Shown one piece after another: positions 11,566 to 23,184 of a stretch of 64,000 nt of DNA. Source of the DNA: Flammulina velutipes (lineage: Eukaryota; Basidiomycota; Agaricomycetes; Agaricales; Physalacriaceae); assembly GCA_011800155.1 (NCBI GenBank), contig CM022378.1, forward strand, positions 248,001 through 312,000, in the 5' to 3' direction. Below the pieces are notes generated by a model, which saw nothing but the letters and a program-made list of their open reading frames with translations, had not been told where the DNA came from and ran no database searches. Made by a program: the position numbers and the translations under genes. Each line of letters starts with the position of its first letter. Position 1 is the first letter of the stretch.

Positions 11566-11787
11566 CACACCGTGGACAAGGTAGTTTCCGCTTAGGAAAA
11601 ACTCGTTATATGCACATTTTGGAGAAATGTATCTAGAAATCACTTCCGGGATGGTACTATATGGGGAAACTATTACCAAATGGAGTAGGTGCCGGAGGTG
11701 TTATCTAGATACATATCTACGAAACTTGCATATCTTTGCTGGCCAAAAGAGTTTCGCCTAAGGAGAAACTACCTTGTCCACGGTGTG
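11566..11787. mobile_element. MITE, 222 bp, with about 37-bp terminal inverted repeats and ACA target duplication
   Basis: The ends are CACACCGTGGACAAGGTAG... and its inverse, imperfect inverted repeats of about 37 bp with mismatches at two dinucleotides. The interior has no coding capacity. ACA flanks both sides (11563-11565 and 11788-11790). The paralogous locus at about 19365-19415 (other strand) is continuous at exactly this point, with a single TAT where the copy here has the duplicated triplet, so it is an empty site. A 3-bp duplication fits CACTA-like or Harbinger-like elements; the superfamily is not certain. Confidence 0.85.
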
Positions 11788-11887
11788 ACAAATCAAGCAC
11801 TAGGTCCCAAACAGTGATTTCAGTGGATAGGCATGTTTGGGACGTTGTTAATTTGTTAAGGTCAATGACATATGCGTCTTCTGCTGG

Positions 11888-12756
11888 TCAACTACGTACT
11901 GCCTTCGCCTGCTTCCGACGAATTTTGTCTTTTTGTGCGGCATCTTTGGAAGCATCAAGAATAATCCTGACGGTCCACCGGTTGGGAAACTCGCTCCATG
12001 TAGCTTGGTCACCAAACCACGATTCAGGTACCGCACTCACCAAATGGGAGCTGAGGGAAGACATAAGCCTTTCATCCAAGCGTTTCTGCAGCTCCACCAG
12101 GCCTGGGCACCTGTTAACCGCAATTTCGTACGAGAATAATCCCTTGAGAAAAAATGCAGGATGAATGGTTGACTGAACGCGAGGAATATCTGCATATGGC
12201 GGAGCGTATGCAGTGTCTCCGGCCACGAGAGTGCCATCATTGGGTTTCAGAGGGGGCAAGAAATCGTACTCGAAAATCTTCTGAGGTATGACCTACGAGA
12301 AATTAGCATATAACTAACCGGAGATGACGTAGGGGACTTGCATCGTCTACATCCTGGCGTTTGTCCACGCCGCACTTGAAGTTGTGCTCGAAAAGTTGGT
12401 TGAGTGACTCCAGAATCTCCTGGGATGGAAGCATAGCGACGGTGCGGAGATAGAAACCAACGACGATGTGTCGACGAACTACACCAAGATGATAAACTTG
12501 AAGGATGGAAGTTTATTGACTATGCACGAACCTGTATCGTACAACAAGGGATCTCTTCGCTTGTCCAAATCACGCCACCAGCCACGCGACTTGCCCAGTC
12601 CATACTCCAGTACGTCGATGGGCTATGGAGGGTTCATCATAACACATGAGGCCAAGAGAAAAGCCCACTGACCAATGTGCCTTCGCCAAAAGTGACTTGC
12701 CTTTCTGCCTGTTGCGAAGATGGGTCGACAATAGATATGTCCGCTAATGAATACAT
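11888..12756 (-). CDS. uncharacterised protein (C) of the locally expanded agaric family
   Basis: The gene starts at 12756 (MYSLADIS) and ends at 11888. Four exons are inferred; the last intron has a GC donor (GCAAGT) where copies A and B use GT. Landmarks in order are PIDVLEYGLGKSRGWWRDLDKRRDPLLYDT, a leucine-rich LPSQEILESLNQLFEHNF, IFEYDFLPPL, the pattern RVQSTIHPAFFLKG and the C-terminal ESWFGDQATW...FPNRW. It is not a family I can name. The LDKR and S.HP.FF patterns recur in the gene at 20775-21885, suggesting one diverged superfamily. It appears intact, as does its relative at 22005-22897. Function unknown. Confidence 0.65.
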
Positions 12757-12864
12757 CCTGATAAGGAATCAATGTTCAATCGTCACGTGCATGTGCACTG
12801 CGCTTAGCTTTCCATATCCCATCAATACCTCGCAAGTAAAGTCGTTATAGATATTCGTAAGTTA

Positions 12865-13092
12865 CTTTGCACGATACAGAGCAGTCACTCGTTTAAAAGA
12901 AGAGATTTTCGTAAAAACTACGCCACTCAGCGGGGGTATAGGTATGTTCATGATCATTGACAGATAATTATAATGTCCAATTCCGAAGGAATATAAAAAA
13001 CAAACAAGCAGCAGGGTAAATACAGCCCGAGGAAAAGAAGGATGGGTGGAGAGGTACTATAACGCTCGTCCTCCTTGCCATGACATGGCACT
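12865..13092 (-). repeat. segment duplicated in inverse orientation at 20420-20650 (flippase gene 3' end and downstream DNA)
   Basis: On the minus strand this covers the last codons of the flippase gene, its stop codon and about 190 bases downstream. The same string, with scattered substitutions, is read on the plus strand at 20420-20650. Both carry the sequence from CCATGTC through GGACGAG.GTTATAG to CTGCTCTG..CGTGCAAA. Confidence 0.85.
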
Positions 13093-16000
13093 CGCTCGCC
13101 GGTCGTCGTAAGGCGCGCCATACCCAGGATCACCCACAGCCAGGTGTCCTGGCGGATGCACTCCAATGTCACTCTCGGCGTGCACGAAATCATCCCTCGC
13201 GGTAGTGAACGACGAATCGCTTGCAGAACGCTCAAAAGCGTGGTGGGACGATTGGTAGCTCGGAGACGTCGGACTGTAGCTCCCTCCACCTCGCTGGTCC
13301 ATCTCGATGTACTGCGCAGGACCAGGACTATGCCGTCCTTGTCCATGACCGTGACTACTAGGTATCTGTAACGACTGCATGGGTGGTGACATAGGCGGTG
13401 ACATTGAACGCGCGTAGTCGTCATGCCTGGGTGTTCGAGCAGTAGCCACGCTCGTCCGTCTACTCGGCGGGGTGCTGGTGACTTGGCCGTCAGAATACAT
13501 ATACTTTGGAGATGGTAGAGGAGAAGATGGGGGTATATCTGATGCGGAGTAGTAGGACTGAGGGGTCGGGGCCATCTGGCGGTTGTAACCCCGCGAATTT
13601 GAAGGTGCTAGATGGCTGGTATCTATGGCATCGTAGGCGTACGGACTGTCGATGGGTGGGGTATCGAGGTATGGTGAAGGCGAGTTTGCAGATGGAGAAG
13701 CGGCGAGCACGGGTTCGTAGCATGGCTTTCCTTGATGAAGCGAAAGATCGGAAGCATTGCGAGCGTGGTTGAACATAGGCGCAGCTTCGACGTCGCCCCG
13801 CCCTAGGTCACGATTCTTGCCATTCCGATGGGCGATTCCCAGTTGGTCTTTCAGATCACCTTTGACCCACATCTCTCGGACGATCTCCTTATCGAGCGGT
13901 GCATATGCTGCTGTTAAGAATTTGCAGAAGAACCGAGGAGCTGTGGGACATGGTTAGGGAAAAGTCCAATTATAAAGCTGAAAGAGCATACAGAGAGCAA
14001 CAGTCGCCGAGAAGAAGATTGCCGCCCAGAACTGTACACCGCCAAATAGGATCTGAACCTCGTCGATGAAGTCGCTGCTGAAGAAGAACGAGTACACGAC
14101 GATCCAGCCCATCATCACGATGGTTGAACCGAATACGACGATCCATGTCATAGCAGTCCAACTGTAAAGCTGTCAGCAAAGGGAAACGGGTATAGACGGG
14201 ACAACTTACTAGTGGGTGTTCATACCAACATATGTATTCGCTGCCAAGATGGCGGCAACAGACACGGTCGTTCCGAAGTCAGCTAGCGAGTCGATAGTCT
14301 TCCCATTCCACGAAGCGTTGATACCAGTGTACCAGAGGAGGTACGGCATGAAGAAGACAACAGCTGACTGGTACAATCCGTCGCCCATGTACAGCCAGAA
14401 CTTTGTGCGAGTATACTCCAGGCCTCGGATACCTCGGACGTAGAGCTGTGGGAAGGCGAGTGCGGCTTTTGCGTTGATGTCCTGGTCGAAGGCTGACGAT
14501 AATAGACATTAGCATGAGAACAAGCCAATAGTGGGATGGTCAACGTACCTCCAAGAACAATAACAGGCAGTGACGTGAAGACGAGGTTGTACAACAGAAT
14601 GAAAGTGTACTGATACAAATATGTAGCGTCGAAACTAGAGCGAAACAATCAGCGGAATCGCAAGCTAGAGGGGAACGACTTACTTGTTGAATGGCAGGTA
14701 CCAGAACAAGCCAAACGTCCAAATAACATTCTATAGAAGTGTCAACAATGCACTTCGCACATCGTAAGAACACTTTACCTTGTAAAAGAAGTTACTATGC
14801 ATATCAGCAACACGTTGATACGACCAGCGACCATGAACAATTAACAACTTCGTCAGGAACCTAAACTGTCCGAATGCATAATCCGCAGACATCGCAGCTT
14901 GCGAACCTTCCAGTCCGAACAGACCACACCCAATGTTGGCCTCCTGAATCATCGCAACGTCGTTCGCACCATCTCCTATCGAAAGGGTCATGGCATTCCG
15001 ACCTTCCTTGACCTAAAGACACAAAATCAGCAACCCGGTGCCACTACCAGTCAACAGGCATACCAGTTTGACAGTCAAAGCCTTCTGGGCTGGAGATACA
15101 CGACAGCATACGACAGTTTCACATTGCGTCCCAAGGTTCAAAAACATTGTCTTCAACTCCGGCATCAACGCATATCGCAGCGTATCACCGTCGATAACGA
15201 CGGCAAAAGATGCCTTCGCGCCAGGGAAGAAACCACGATTCCGGGGGTCGAAGGACGGAGGACCAAGTATCGAGGCGATCTTGTTCAATCCCGCCTCGAG
15301 CTGCGACCGAGTCGTCTCCAACGAATCCGCAGAGATGATCATGAGCTCCATCTCGCTCTTGAGGAGATTACAGCTGTATCCAATTTCGATGGCAGTTTGA
15401 AGTTTGTCCCCTACCAGAAAAGTGAGCAACTATAACCAGATACAGAGTAATCACTATACCAGTGAGAATCCAAAGTTTGATACCAGCCCGATGAAGAGTC
15501 TCGATAGCCTCTGGAACACCTTCCTGTAACTTGTCTTCTAAAGCCGTCGCGCCGAGGATGAGAAGGGAATGTTCGATCAGTTCGTTGGCCTTGTCGATTT
15601 CCTCGTCCCGGTTTTCGGTAGCGTTGGTGGCCGCGTCGTAAGTCCTTGACCAAGTCAAGTACTCTTCCTCAGTCAACCAGCGATAGGCAATACACAACGT
15701 CCGTAACCCAGTGTTCGCAAATAGCTCCATGTCCTTGCTCGTCTTCTCCTTCAACACTAGATCGTGATCCTTCGCTAGCCTAGCATATATGACACTGTCC
15801 GCACCCTTGCAGTACAGAATCAAACGACCGTCTGGCGCCCTGAAAACCGTGCTCATCCGCTTCCTCGTACTGTTGAACTCCAGCATCTTCAACAGCGTCC
15901 AGCGCTCGGTCTGTCCCATCACCTCGATGGCCATGCCATCTTTGCCCTTCTTCACGAACGGGAAGCCAACATCACGAGCAGCAGCGACCAGAGCCGCCTC

Positions 16001-18468
16001 GTCCGGACTTTCGGCCTTGTACTGCAGAAGGTACGGGTTTTCGGCCGGGTCAGGTTTGTCCGACAGAACGGTATGACAGAGAGCGAGCGCCCGGAAGAAC
16101 GCAATGAGGTGGCCCCGCTGCTTGCCCTCACGATCAGCAAGGTCTTGAGCGAGCTTGGGCGCGATGAGGGTGAGTTGGTCGTGCTGTAGGTACCGGTTCT
16201 TGAAGGCGCGTTCCATGATGGACAACATCTGTTGCTTCAGAGCAGCGAGCTTCTCAGCGAGGTCCTGCGGATCGATGGAATCGGTGTTGCCTTGCCTCGT
16301 TGCGGCTCCCTTCTGCGCCTCCGTCACACCCTCGCCGTACGCGATACCAGCGACAGAGCATCGTTGAAATTCCATGACGTTCTGTGTGAGCGTGCCAGTC
16401 TTGTCGGAGAAGACGTACTCTATCTGTCCCAAGTCGTCAGAGATATTCCACGTTTTGGGTACGCAGGCGGTGTCGAAGGGTTCGTAGTACATGTCAATAT
16501 CCTGTGAGATGAAGTACGCCTGGATCGTCTTGACAATTTCGATGGAGATGTATAACGAGATAGGAACGATGTTTTGGAAGGCGATGAGACATGATCTGCA
16601 AGTAAAGTCAGAATATTTTAAAAAAATATTCAAGGAATGGGAAACCTACACGAAGGTGATTATGGCGTTGATAATGACTGAATCCGTGGGGTCCGAATTG
16701 ATCTCGAAGAACTGTGAGCTGGTCCCAGTTTTCGATTCCTCCAGGCCGTTGAAGATAGCGGCAATCGTACACATGATGACGAGGACGACAAAGTTGACGA
16801 TGACATTAAAATTCGTCTCCCTTTCGATCTTGGAACGCTTCGAAGGTGTCGCGCCACCGTTCAGCATGATCTTGGTATCTGCGCCGGTGAAGACAACCAA
16901 GCCAATGACCCATTGTGTATTACGAAGCGAACATCCACGAAGCAGGAGCTCGTTGATTGAGACTGGCTCTTGACGCCTCTCCCCAGTCGTCAGATCTTTA
17001 AAACGTAGGACACCGTGGTAAAGGTAGAGATTCTGATGGGGAGGTTCCGAATCGAGGTAAAAGGATGAGCGTTCCACGTCGTCTTCAGACGTCATATTGG
17101 TGGTAGCCTTGACGGACTTTCTGGGCTTCAAGTTCGTCTCTCCGTCCAAGTTCTTCGTCTCTAAGTAACACATGCCGTCAGGATCTGAGGTCGACAGGAC
17201 GACGATGTCGGCGGGGACTTGATCATTGTCCCTCAAGAGGACAATGTCACCGACCTCCAGTTTTTTCCACAAGGTGCGCTCCCACTGTGCGGACCCGCTC
17301 GTCCTCCTACGCCAGTCGATGACACCGGACGGCTGAGAGGATGGCTTGTAACTGCCTGACTGGGATTGTCGAAGATCCACTTGGGAACTGGATACCTGAG
17401 TGGGGGTTTCCGAATACACGGTCCTGGACGACTGGTTCATGGAAGGGGGGTAGCTGTGGGAGTCGACGCTCTGAATATCGTCTAGACGGCGGGGATTGTT
17501 CGGATTGCGAATTTCATCCAGGTCGAAGCTGGTAGTGGAGTCGTCCTGTAACGTGGAAGTGTCTAGATTCTTGTTGAGGAGGATGCGCACGTTATGGCCA
17601 GCGGCATTGGCTTCCTTGTCGCGTAATTTGCGGACACCTTTGGTAACCTTGCCCGGAGCGTTGAGGCCGAGCAGTTTTTCGAACCAGGAACGCGGGTCGG
17701 TGGGCTGGTTAACATTTCTCCATGAGCCGAGCTTGGTTGCAGCCGAGGTGTTGACTTCTTCGTCTAATGTGGCTCGACGATAGTCCTCAACAGCGTCCTT
17801 GATGGCGGTGACGGTAAGAATGAAGGCGAGGGGTAACGCAGCAATAGCGCCGGACGCAGCACCAAAGACAGGGAATACTGCGGGCCGTTAGAACGGATAA
17901 TGGATGGATGGATGGATACTGACATTGAAGTACGACGAGGGTAAGGAAGAAGAGATTGGCGACACTGCGACACGTTAGGAGGTAGGATAGGAATAGATAT
18001 GTCAGACTCACCGCCTAAATTGTTCGTAGAGATTCTTTGGGACAAAGGTAAGGATAGTATATTCTGAACGCTGTCAGTCATCGTCGTCAAGAACATTGAA
18101 GATCACTCACTGGTAGTCCGGACTTTGTTCCTTTCGTATCTCACGATGGGCTCTCCGTGGCTGTCTACCTCGTCGGCAGCGAGCGGATAATTGATATAAA
18201 CATTCCGCCGCTCGCCTGGAACTTCTTGCGATTGTGTAGAACCATCTGCAGGCGCACTGGCCGACGACGTCCGTTTCTTCTCCGTACTCTTCCTGAAGAA
18301 CCTCGACCGCTTTCTCTTCCTCGTATTTGCACGCTGCTCTGACCGTATCGACTCTGCAATCGCCGACGCCGCTGTCCTGACCGTCCTGAGGCGAAGTTCG
18401 GGGTCAATGGTATCATCCTGCTCGTTGTCGTCGTCGTAGTCAGCCTCTGGACGTCGGAGAAAAGCCAT
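13057..18468 (-). CDS. P4-type ATPase, phospholipid flippase of the Dnf type
   Basis: Large multi-exon gene with start at 18468 ([11 protein letters not shown]). N-terminal basic tail, then [10 protein letters not shown] and NKVRTTKYTI typical of P4-ATPases, with TM1-2. The A-domain region has [25 protein letters not shown] and [14 protein letters not shown]. The phosphorylation motif DKTGTLTQN lies near 16400. Nucleotide-binding blocks include [11 protein letters not shown]. The hinge [19 protein letters not shown] is near 14950, with C-terminal TMs after it ([18 protein letters not shown] region). A Ser/Pro-rich cytosolic tail ends WQGGRAL. Length (about 1,600 residues) and insertions fit Dnf1/Dnf2. 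It moves phospholipids from outer to inner leaflet in plasma membrane or endosomes, usually with a Cdc50-family partner, not seen here. One intron near 17900 holds a short GGAT repeat. Confidence 0.92.
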
Positions 18469-19190
18469 TAATGGGCGGCGACGCTGCACGTCCTTTTACA
18501 CCGAGAGCCAGCCACGGAAACAGGACAGAAATTCAGATAATGAGAGGAAAGAACAAGAAGGCAGGAGGCAAGCTGTGATTGCTGACTAAGCAATGCTTGG
18601 CTTGTATGAAGTACAGCATTCCACAGCGCATGAGCGCTTATTCTGCCACAGTTCTGGCCGCTACGTTTGAATAAAATTAACGATTGGCAACTGCAAAAGA
18701 CCATATCTCTTGGGAGGATAATAAATGCATTTCGGGTCCAAGTACGGACAGGTACTAACTTATACACACAAGATATTGTCAGGACTCAGAATGTGCCTGC
18801 GCATCGGATGCCGCGCACAAACGTATTTGGATGACCAAATTGATGCGCCACACGACGTGTGAATCCCACATAAGTTATTCCGCGCGCAGATCATTTCTAA
18901 ATGATAGTCCTGTATAGCATGCTGGCCGGCCCCCGTATGCTCAGTTGGTAGAGTTATTACAATAATCCCAGAAAGCGCAGAACTTCATGTTTAGCAATAG
19001 TGCGAGGTCTGTAATTATCTAGATGCGCCACAATTGATGCCGCGTGAGAAATCCGACTGGCTCTCAACTAATTTTGCCACTGCAAGCTCGGCTGCGCGGC
19101 CTGGAGGCTTTATTAAGGACCGGGAGAGCAGAGTGCTGCCATGCAATATTTCTTTACTTACTAATAGTTCAAATCGTGCTCAAGTGCTCG
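18469..19190. other. intergenic region upstream of the flippase gene
   Basis: No gene found. Two exact TGCGCCACA copies lie at 18844 and 19024. The second sits in DNA that matches 10530-10580 on the other strand. A GCTCAGTTGGTAGAG string near 18940 looks like a tRNA D-arm but has no matching T-arm. Confidence 0.5.
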
Positions 19191-19194
19191 AAAG

Positions 19195-20408
19195 ATGAAC
19201 CGCTGTACCATCAGGATTATCCTTGATGCTTCCAAAGATGCCGCACAAGAAGACAAACCTCATCGCAAACAGGCGAAGGCAATATTAATTCTTCCGGCAG
19301 ACAGACTCATATTCCATAGCCCATAACAATGTAATTTCCGCGTCAAGTCAAACATCATACCTATTCACTTAAATCACTGTTTGGAACCTATTACTTCATT
19401 TATCGTTTCAAAGCGGCACAAACTCTTCAGTCGTATGAACTCTCTAACCTTCACTACTTTGAGAGTGACTCCGGTCCGCCCTCCGCCCTTTGCCCTTGGA
19501 CCATGATATACTCATTGGTAGACTTTGCCATCGGGGATCCCTTGTCGGAGCAAGCAGAGAGACAATGTGTCTTTACCGAAGAATCCTTGGTCAGTGGGGC
19601 AGTTGGCAACACAAACATCTTGTACTAAAAGACCGTTGACAGCCTATGGATACTCTCGAGTACGGATTAGGGAAATCGCGGGGTTGGTGGCACGATTTGG
19701 ACGCAAGAAAAGACCCACTGCTGTATGATACAGGTTTGTGAATTATTTCATCTATGATCTCACCATTCCACTCACCCTTGTGCAGTTCGTCGCCATATTG
19801 TTGTTGCTTTCTCTTTCCAAAGGACCACTCTGCTCCCTAGTCGAGAAATTCTACGAACACTTCTCGAACTTTTCGACCACAACTTCAAATGTGATCCTAC
19901 GCTGCGCAAGGATGTAGATGAGGTAAGTCTTTTGATGTTCCGTGAGGATTCGGTATGTTCATGAATTATGATCATTCTCAGGTCCTCCCACAAAGTCTTC
20001 GAGTACGACTTCTTACTGCCTCTGACGCCCAATAGCAGCACCCTGATGGCGAGGGGCGCAGCTTATGGCCTGCTAGATGATCTACCTCGTGTCCAGTCAA
20101 CAGTTCATCCTGTGTTTTTCATCAAGTGCATATTCTCTTACGGAGTAGAAGTCAGAAACCGTCCAGATCTGGTCGAGCGGCGGAAGCTCTTTGACCGATT
20201 CCTTGCCTATGACCTCGACTCTCATCTGCATAATATTGTCCCCTGGTCATGGTTCGGCGACACAATTACCTGTCCCACTTTCAGCAACCGCTGGCCTGTG
20301 AGGGTCCGCCACGATCTTCCGAGAGACACCTCCTCGAAGGCTAAGGAGTATCCTTCGAATCAGAAGCTAAAACTCGCTGTCAGCCAATCTGGAATTTCGA
20401 CACCATAA
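19195..20408 (+). pseudogene. broken member (B) of the family, preceded by a 3' fragment of a C-like copy
   Basis: Bases 19195-19275 match the 3' end of gene C (VRIILDASKDAAQ region). The copy of A follows, starting at 19503 (MIYSLVDFAIGDPLSEQAERQ). Its first three exons and introns look normal, with DTLEYGLGKSRGWWHDLDARKDPLLYDT and LLPSREILRTLLELFDHNF. At the last exon start (about 19981) it lacks 2 nt relative to copy A, so the expected splice leads into a stop. The downstream frame FEYDFLLPLTP...QSTVHPVFFIKCIFSYGV is preserved to 20408. Probably a recent pseudogene; an alternative acceptor could rescue it. Confidence 0.65.
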
Positions 20409-20419
20409 CGGACATTGCA

Positions 20420-20650
20420 TATTGCGAATGCCATGTCGTAACAAAGAGGACGAGTGTTATAGTACCTCTCCACCCTTTCTTCTTTTCCTCGGGCTGTATT
20501 TACGCTGCTGCTTGCTTGGTTTGTATATTCTTTCAGAATTGGACATTATAATTCTCTGTCAATGATCGTGAACATACCTACTTATACGCTGAAGTGGCGT
20601 AGTTTTTATGAATATTTCTTCTTTTAAATGAATGGCTGCTCTGCACGGTG
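20420..20650 (+). repeat. duplicated flippase 3' end and downstream DNA
   Basis: Inverse copy of 12865-13092. It begins inside the last flippase codons (Trp codon replaced by TAA), passes the stop, and runs through the downstream region to CTGCTCTG. It lies directly after the broken copy B. Confidence 0.85.
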
Positions 20651-20774
20651 CAAACTAAGTGCGGACCCTTTTTTGTTGGTGGCTTGACTAAAACTGGCCC
20701 GGAAGGAAGAGATATTTATATGGTACATATTGATTGTGAACGAATCGTATCTAGACTGGGACCCATTTGTATTC

Positions 20775-21885
20775 CTAAGCATCTCCCCGTGGAGAACCTT
20801 TCACTAGTGTCTTTAAAAATATATCAAAGGAGGTTTGAGAGAATGGAAGAGTGAAGAGGAAATTCAAACTGAGAAGTGTCTCTGCAGCACGTTCTTGCTC
20901 ATCTGACCAGCAAGACACTGGATCCAGGACCTTTGTTACTGCATCGGCGATGAAGAAAAGAGGGTGAACATGGCTGTACACTGGACCCCATGAGGAATAA
21001 GGAAACTCAAAGGAGTGTATACCATCCGGGAATTGCTGGATCAACCGGCGGACAGTGACCTCATCTTCCACCATCTTGGCGGTTGGGAGGACATAATATG
21101 GCCATCCCTGTGCCGGCTTGGGAATACTTTGCTGGTTTGAATAGGTCAGCTGCTTGAACATTTGCAAGGATATACTGAGTGGAAACTCACAAATAATAAC
21201 TCCCTGATAGATTTGATCATGGCCTCAAGATCTGGTCTAACCGGCTCTCGCTCAAAATATATCCATCGTCGTTCAACCGATAACAAGTTGTCGACAAAGA
21301 CATCCAACGTGTCGTTTTCTACATAGATCACGAGGTAGCCGCCGTCGTAGAGCGCATGAAAAACGGAATCGGCTAATTTCAAGTACTGGTCAGACTAGTA
21401 GTAGTATAAATCAAAAGGATGTATCACTTACAAAATGCGCCATTGAGCCTCTTATCGAGATTGAGAGTACCTGGCAGGTAACCAAAGTAGAACTCTAGCC
21501 GTCGGATCTGGTAATTATGTTATCAAGCGCCGTATCGAGACAAGAACAGAGGGCCCACTTCTTCGGTGGATAAGCTGCGCCTAAGAGCATGCATGGCCTG
21601 AACGGCGAAAGGCACAAATTTTTGTCTGGTAAAACGGCAGTCCTTACTCTTGCCAGATGCATGAAACACTCGAATTGCAAAATCCCTGTCGCGATCCCGC
21701 AAGTTATTGCCTTTGGGAGTGTTCTTCACGGCGGGATCGTAATCATAATCTTCTTGATCTGTCTCGACATCAGGGGTGTCGTCGGCGAAGCTCTCGTCGG
21801 CTATGAGGATAGGACGATAGATAGCAATCCGACGGGAAACTCTGCCGCTAACGAGCGATTCAGATATGGGTGAGCCGAGAGACAT
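20775..21885 (-). CDS. uncharacterised protein (E), diverged relative of the local family
   Basis: Start at 21885 (MSLGSPISES). Splicing at GAA/GTGGGC, at TTT-T/GTAAGT joined to TTAG/CC, and at TTT/GTGAGT gives one open frame to 20777. N-terminal region: acidic, then FVPFAVQAMHALRRS and RRLEFYFGYLPGTLNLDKRLNGAF joined to SDSVFHALYDGGYLVIY. Later PDLEAMIKSIRELL, GWPYYVLP, and PVYSHVHPLFFIADAV. The LDKR...D..H...D spacing and S.HP.FF pattern echo proteins C and D and resemble HNH-like families of agarics, but I do not see a complete HNH motif. Function unknown. Confidence 0.6.
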
Positions 21886-22004
21886 GGAAAGAAGGAAGGA
21901 AGAGTAGGATGAACCAGATCAGCTGTCAGATGGCTGGTGGGCCGGTCTGGGCCGGTCCCCTTCACGTGTCACATGTCACGCCTCACTTGTTCTCTAATTC
22001 AACC

Positions 22005-22897
22005 ATGACCTCAACGACGCATCCATTTTCGGACATATCTGTTGGCAAACCTTCATCACAGCAGGCAGAGAGGCAAGCCCTCTTTCCCGAACAGACAATT
22101 GTGAGCGTGCCCTCCCGTGATGTGTACAGTTTTTGAATAACCGTTCACAGCCCATTGACGTCCTCGAGTATGGACTGGGCAAGTCCCGTGGCTGGTGGCG
22201 TGATTTGGACAAACGCAAAGATCCCTTACTGTACGACACAGGTCTGTCCATCCCTCACGGTCTTCCACCTTTCTTCATCCTTGTCTAGTTCGCCTGCAGA
22301 TCGTCGATGGGCTCTATCTCGGAACCATTGCTTTGCTTCCTTCTCGCGAGATTCTTGAGACTCTTTTTCAACTTTTTGAGCACAACTTCGACCGTGCTCG
22401 TAGACCTGAAGAACGCAAGGATGTCGACGAGGCATGTCTCCGTATCAATCTCCAGTGGTCCTTAGATTTAATTGTCGTAGGTCATACCTCCCGGAATTTT
22501 TGAATACGACTTCTTGCCCCCTCTCGAACCCAATGAGGGCACTCTCGTGGTTCAAGATGTTGTGTATGCTCCCACATATACGGAGATCCCTCGTATCCAG
22601 TCAACTGTTCATCCCGCATTCTTTCTCAAGGGATTACGGACGTACAACTACCTGTTGCACAGGCATCCTGATATGCCTGAACTGAAGAATCGTGTCGATC
22701 GACGCCTTATTTTTTCCATCGGCTTTCAGCTGGTGGGCGCTATCCCAGAGCTGTGGTTCGGTGACCAAGCTACTTGGATGGACTTTGCGAATCGTTGGAG
22801 AGTCAGAATTCTCATGACACGAAAGGAGAAATCTAGTCCATGTCAGAAGCAGGCGAAGATTGTTGACGGGTCGGACGATTCTCCTGTGGCAGCGTAA
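22005..22897 (+). CDS. uncharacterised protein (D) of the locally expanded agaric family
   Basis: Start at 22005 (MTSTTHPFSDISVG), stop at 22895-22897. Exon structure mirrors gene C: after QTI an intron, then PIDVLEYGLGKSRGWWRDLDKRKDPLLYDT, an intron, LQIVDGLYLGTIALLPSREILETLFQLFEHNF, then an intron with GC donor (GCATGT) and VIPPGIFEYDFLPPLEPNEG. The HP.FF motif is QSTVHPAFFLKG and the C-terminus has ELWFGDQATWMDFANRW. Apparently intact. Orientation is opposite to C. Role unknown. Confidence 0.65.
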
Positions 22898-23184
22898 TAT
22901 TCAAGTTCAATGTCAATATCTAGTCTTACTAGATACTAAAGTCGATATACATAGTATCACATCTCCCTCACAATTTATGGTGTCGCTCCTGTATAGTAGG
23001 ATGGTCTTCCCGCTCTTGAAGCCAGAATACTATAAGCTTCAACCATGACCACCCATGATATGTTCATTGGTGGAAGTTGCCAGGTGCCGTGAAGGGGACG
23101 TTCTGGCGTATTGTACGCTCTTCCTTCGTCTTGCGCTAGATGTTACTCATGAAGGAGCTCCTAAACTAGACCATCATTTACGTG

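Noticed and set aside
18930..19010. tRNA-like string GCTCAGTTGGTAGAG
   Set aside because: The D-arm-like part has no paired acceptor stem and no T-arm (GGTTCGA) at the right distance.
21375..21445. Apparent frameshift in gene E after NGAF
   Set aside because: The acceptor TTAG/CC further downstream restores the frame and yields the family-like DS..H...D pattern.
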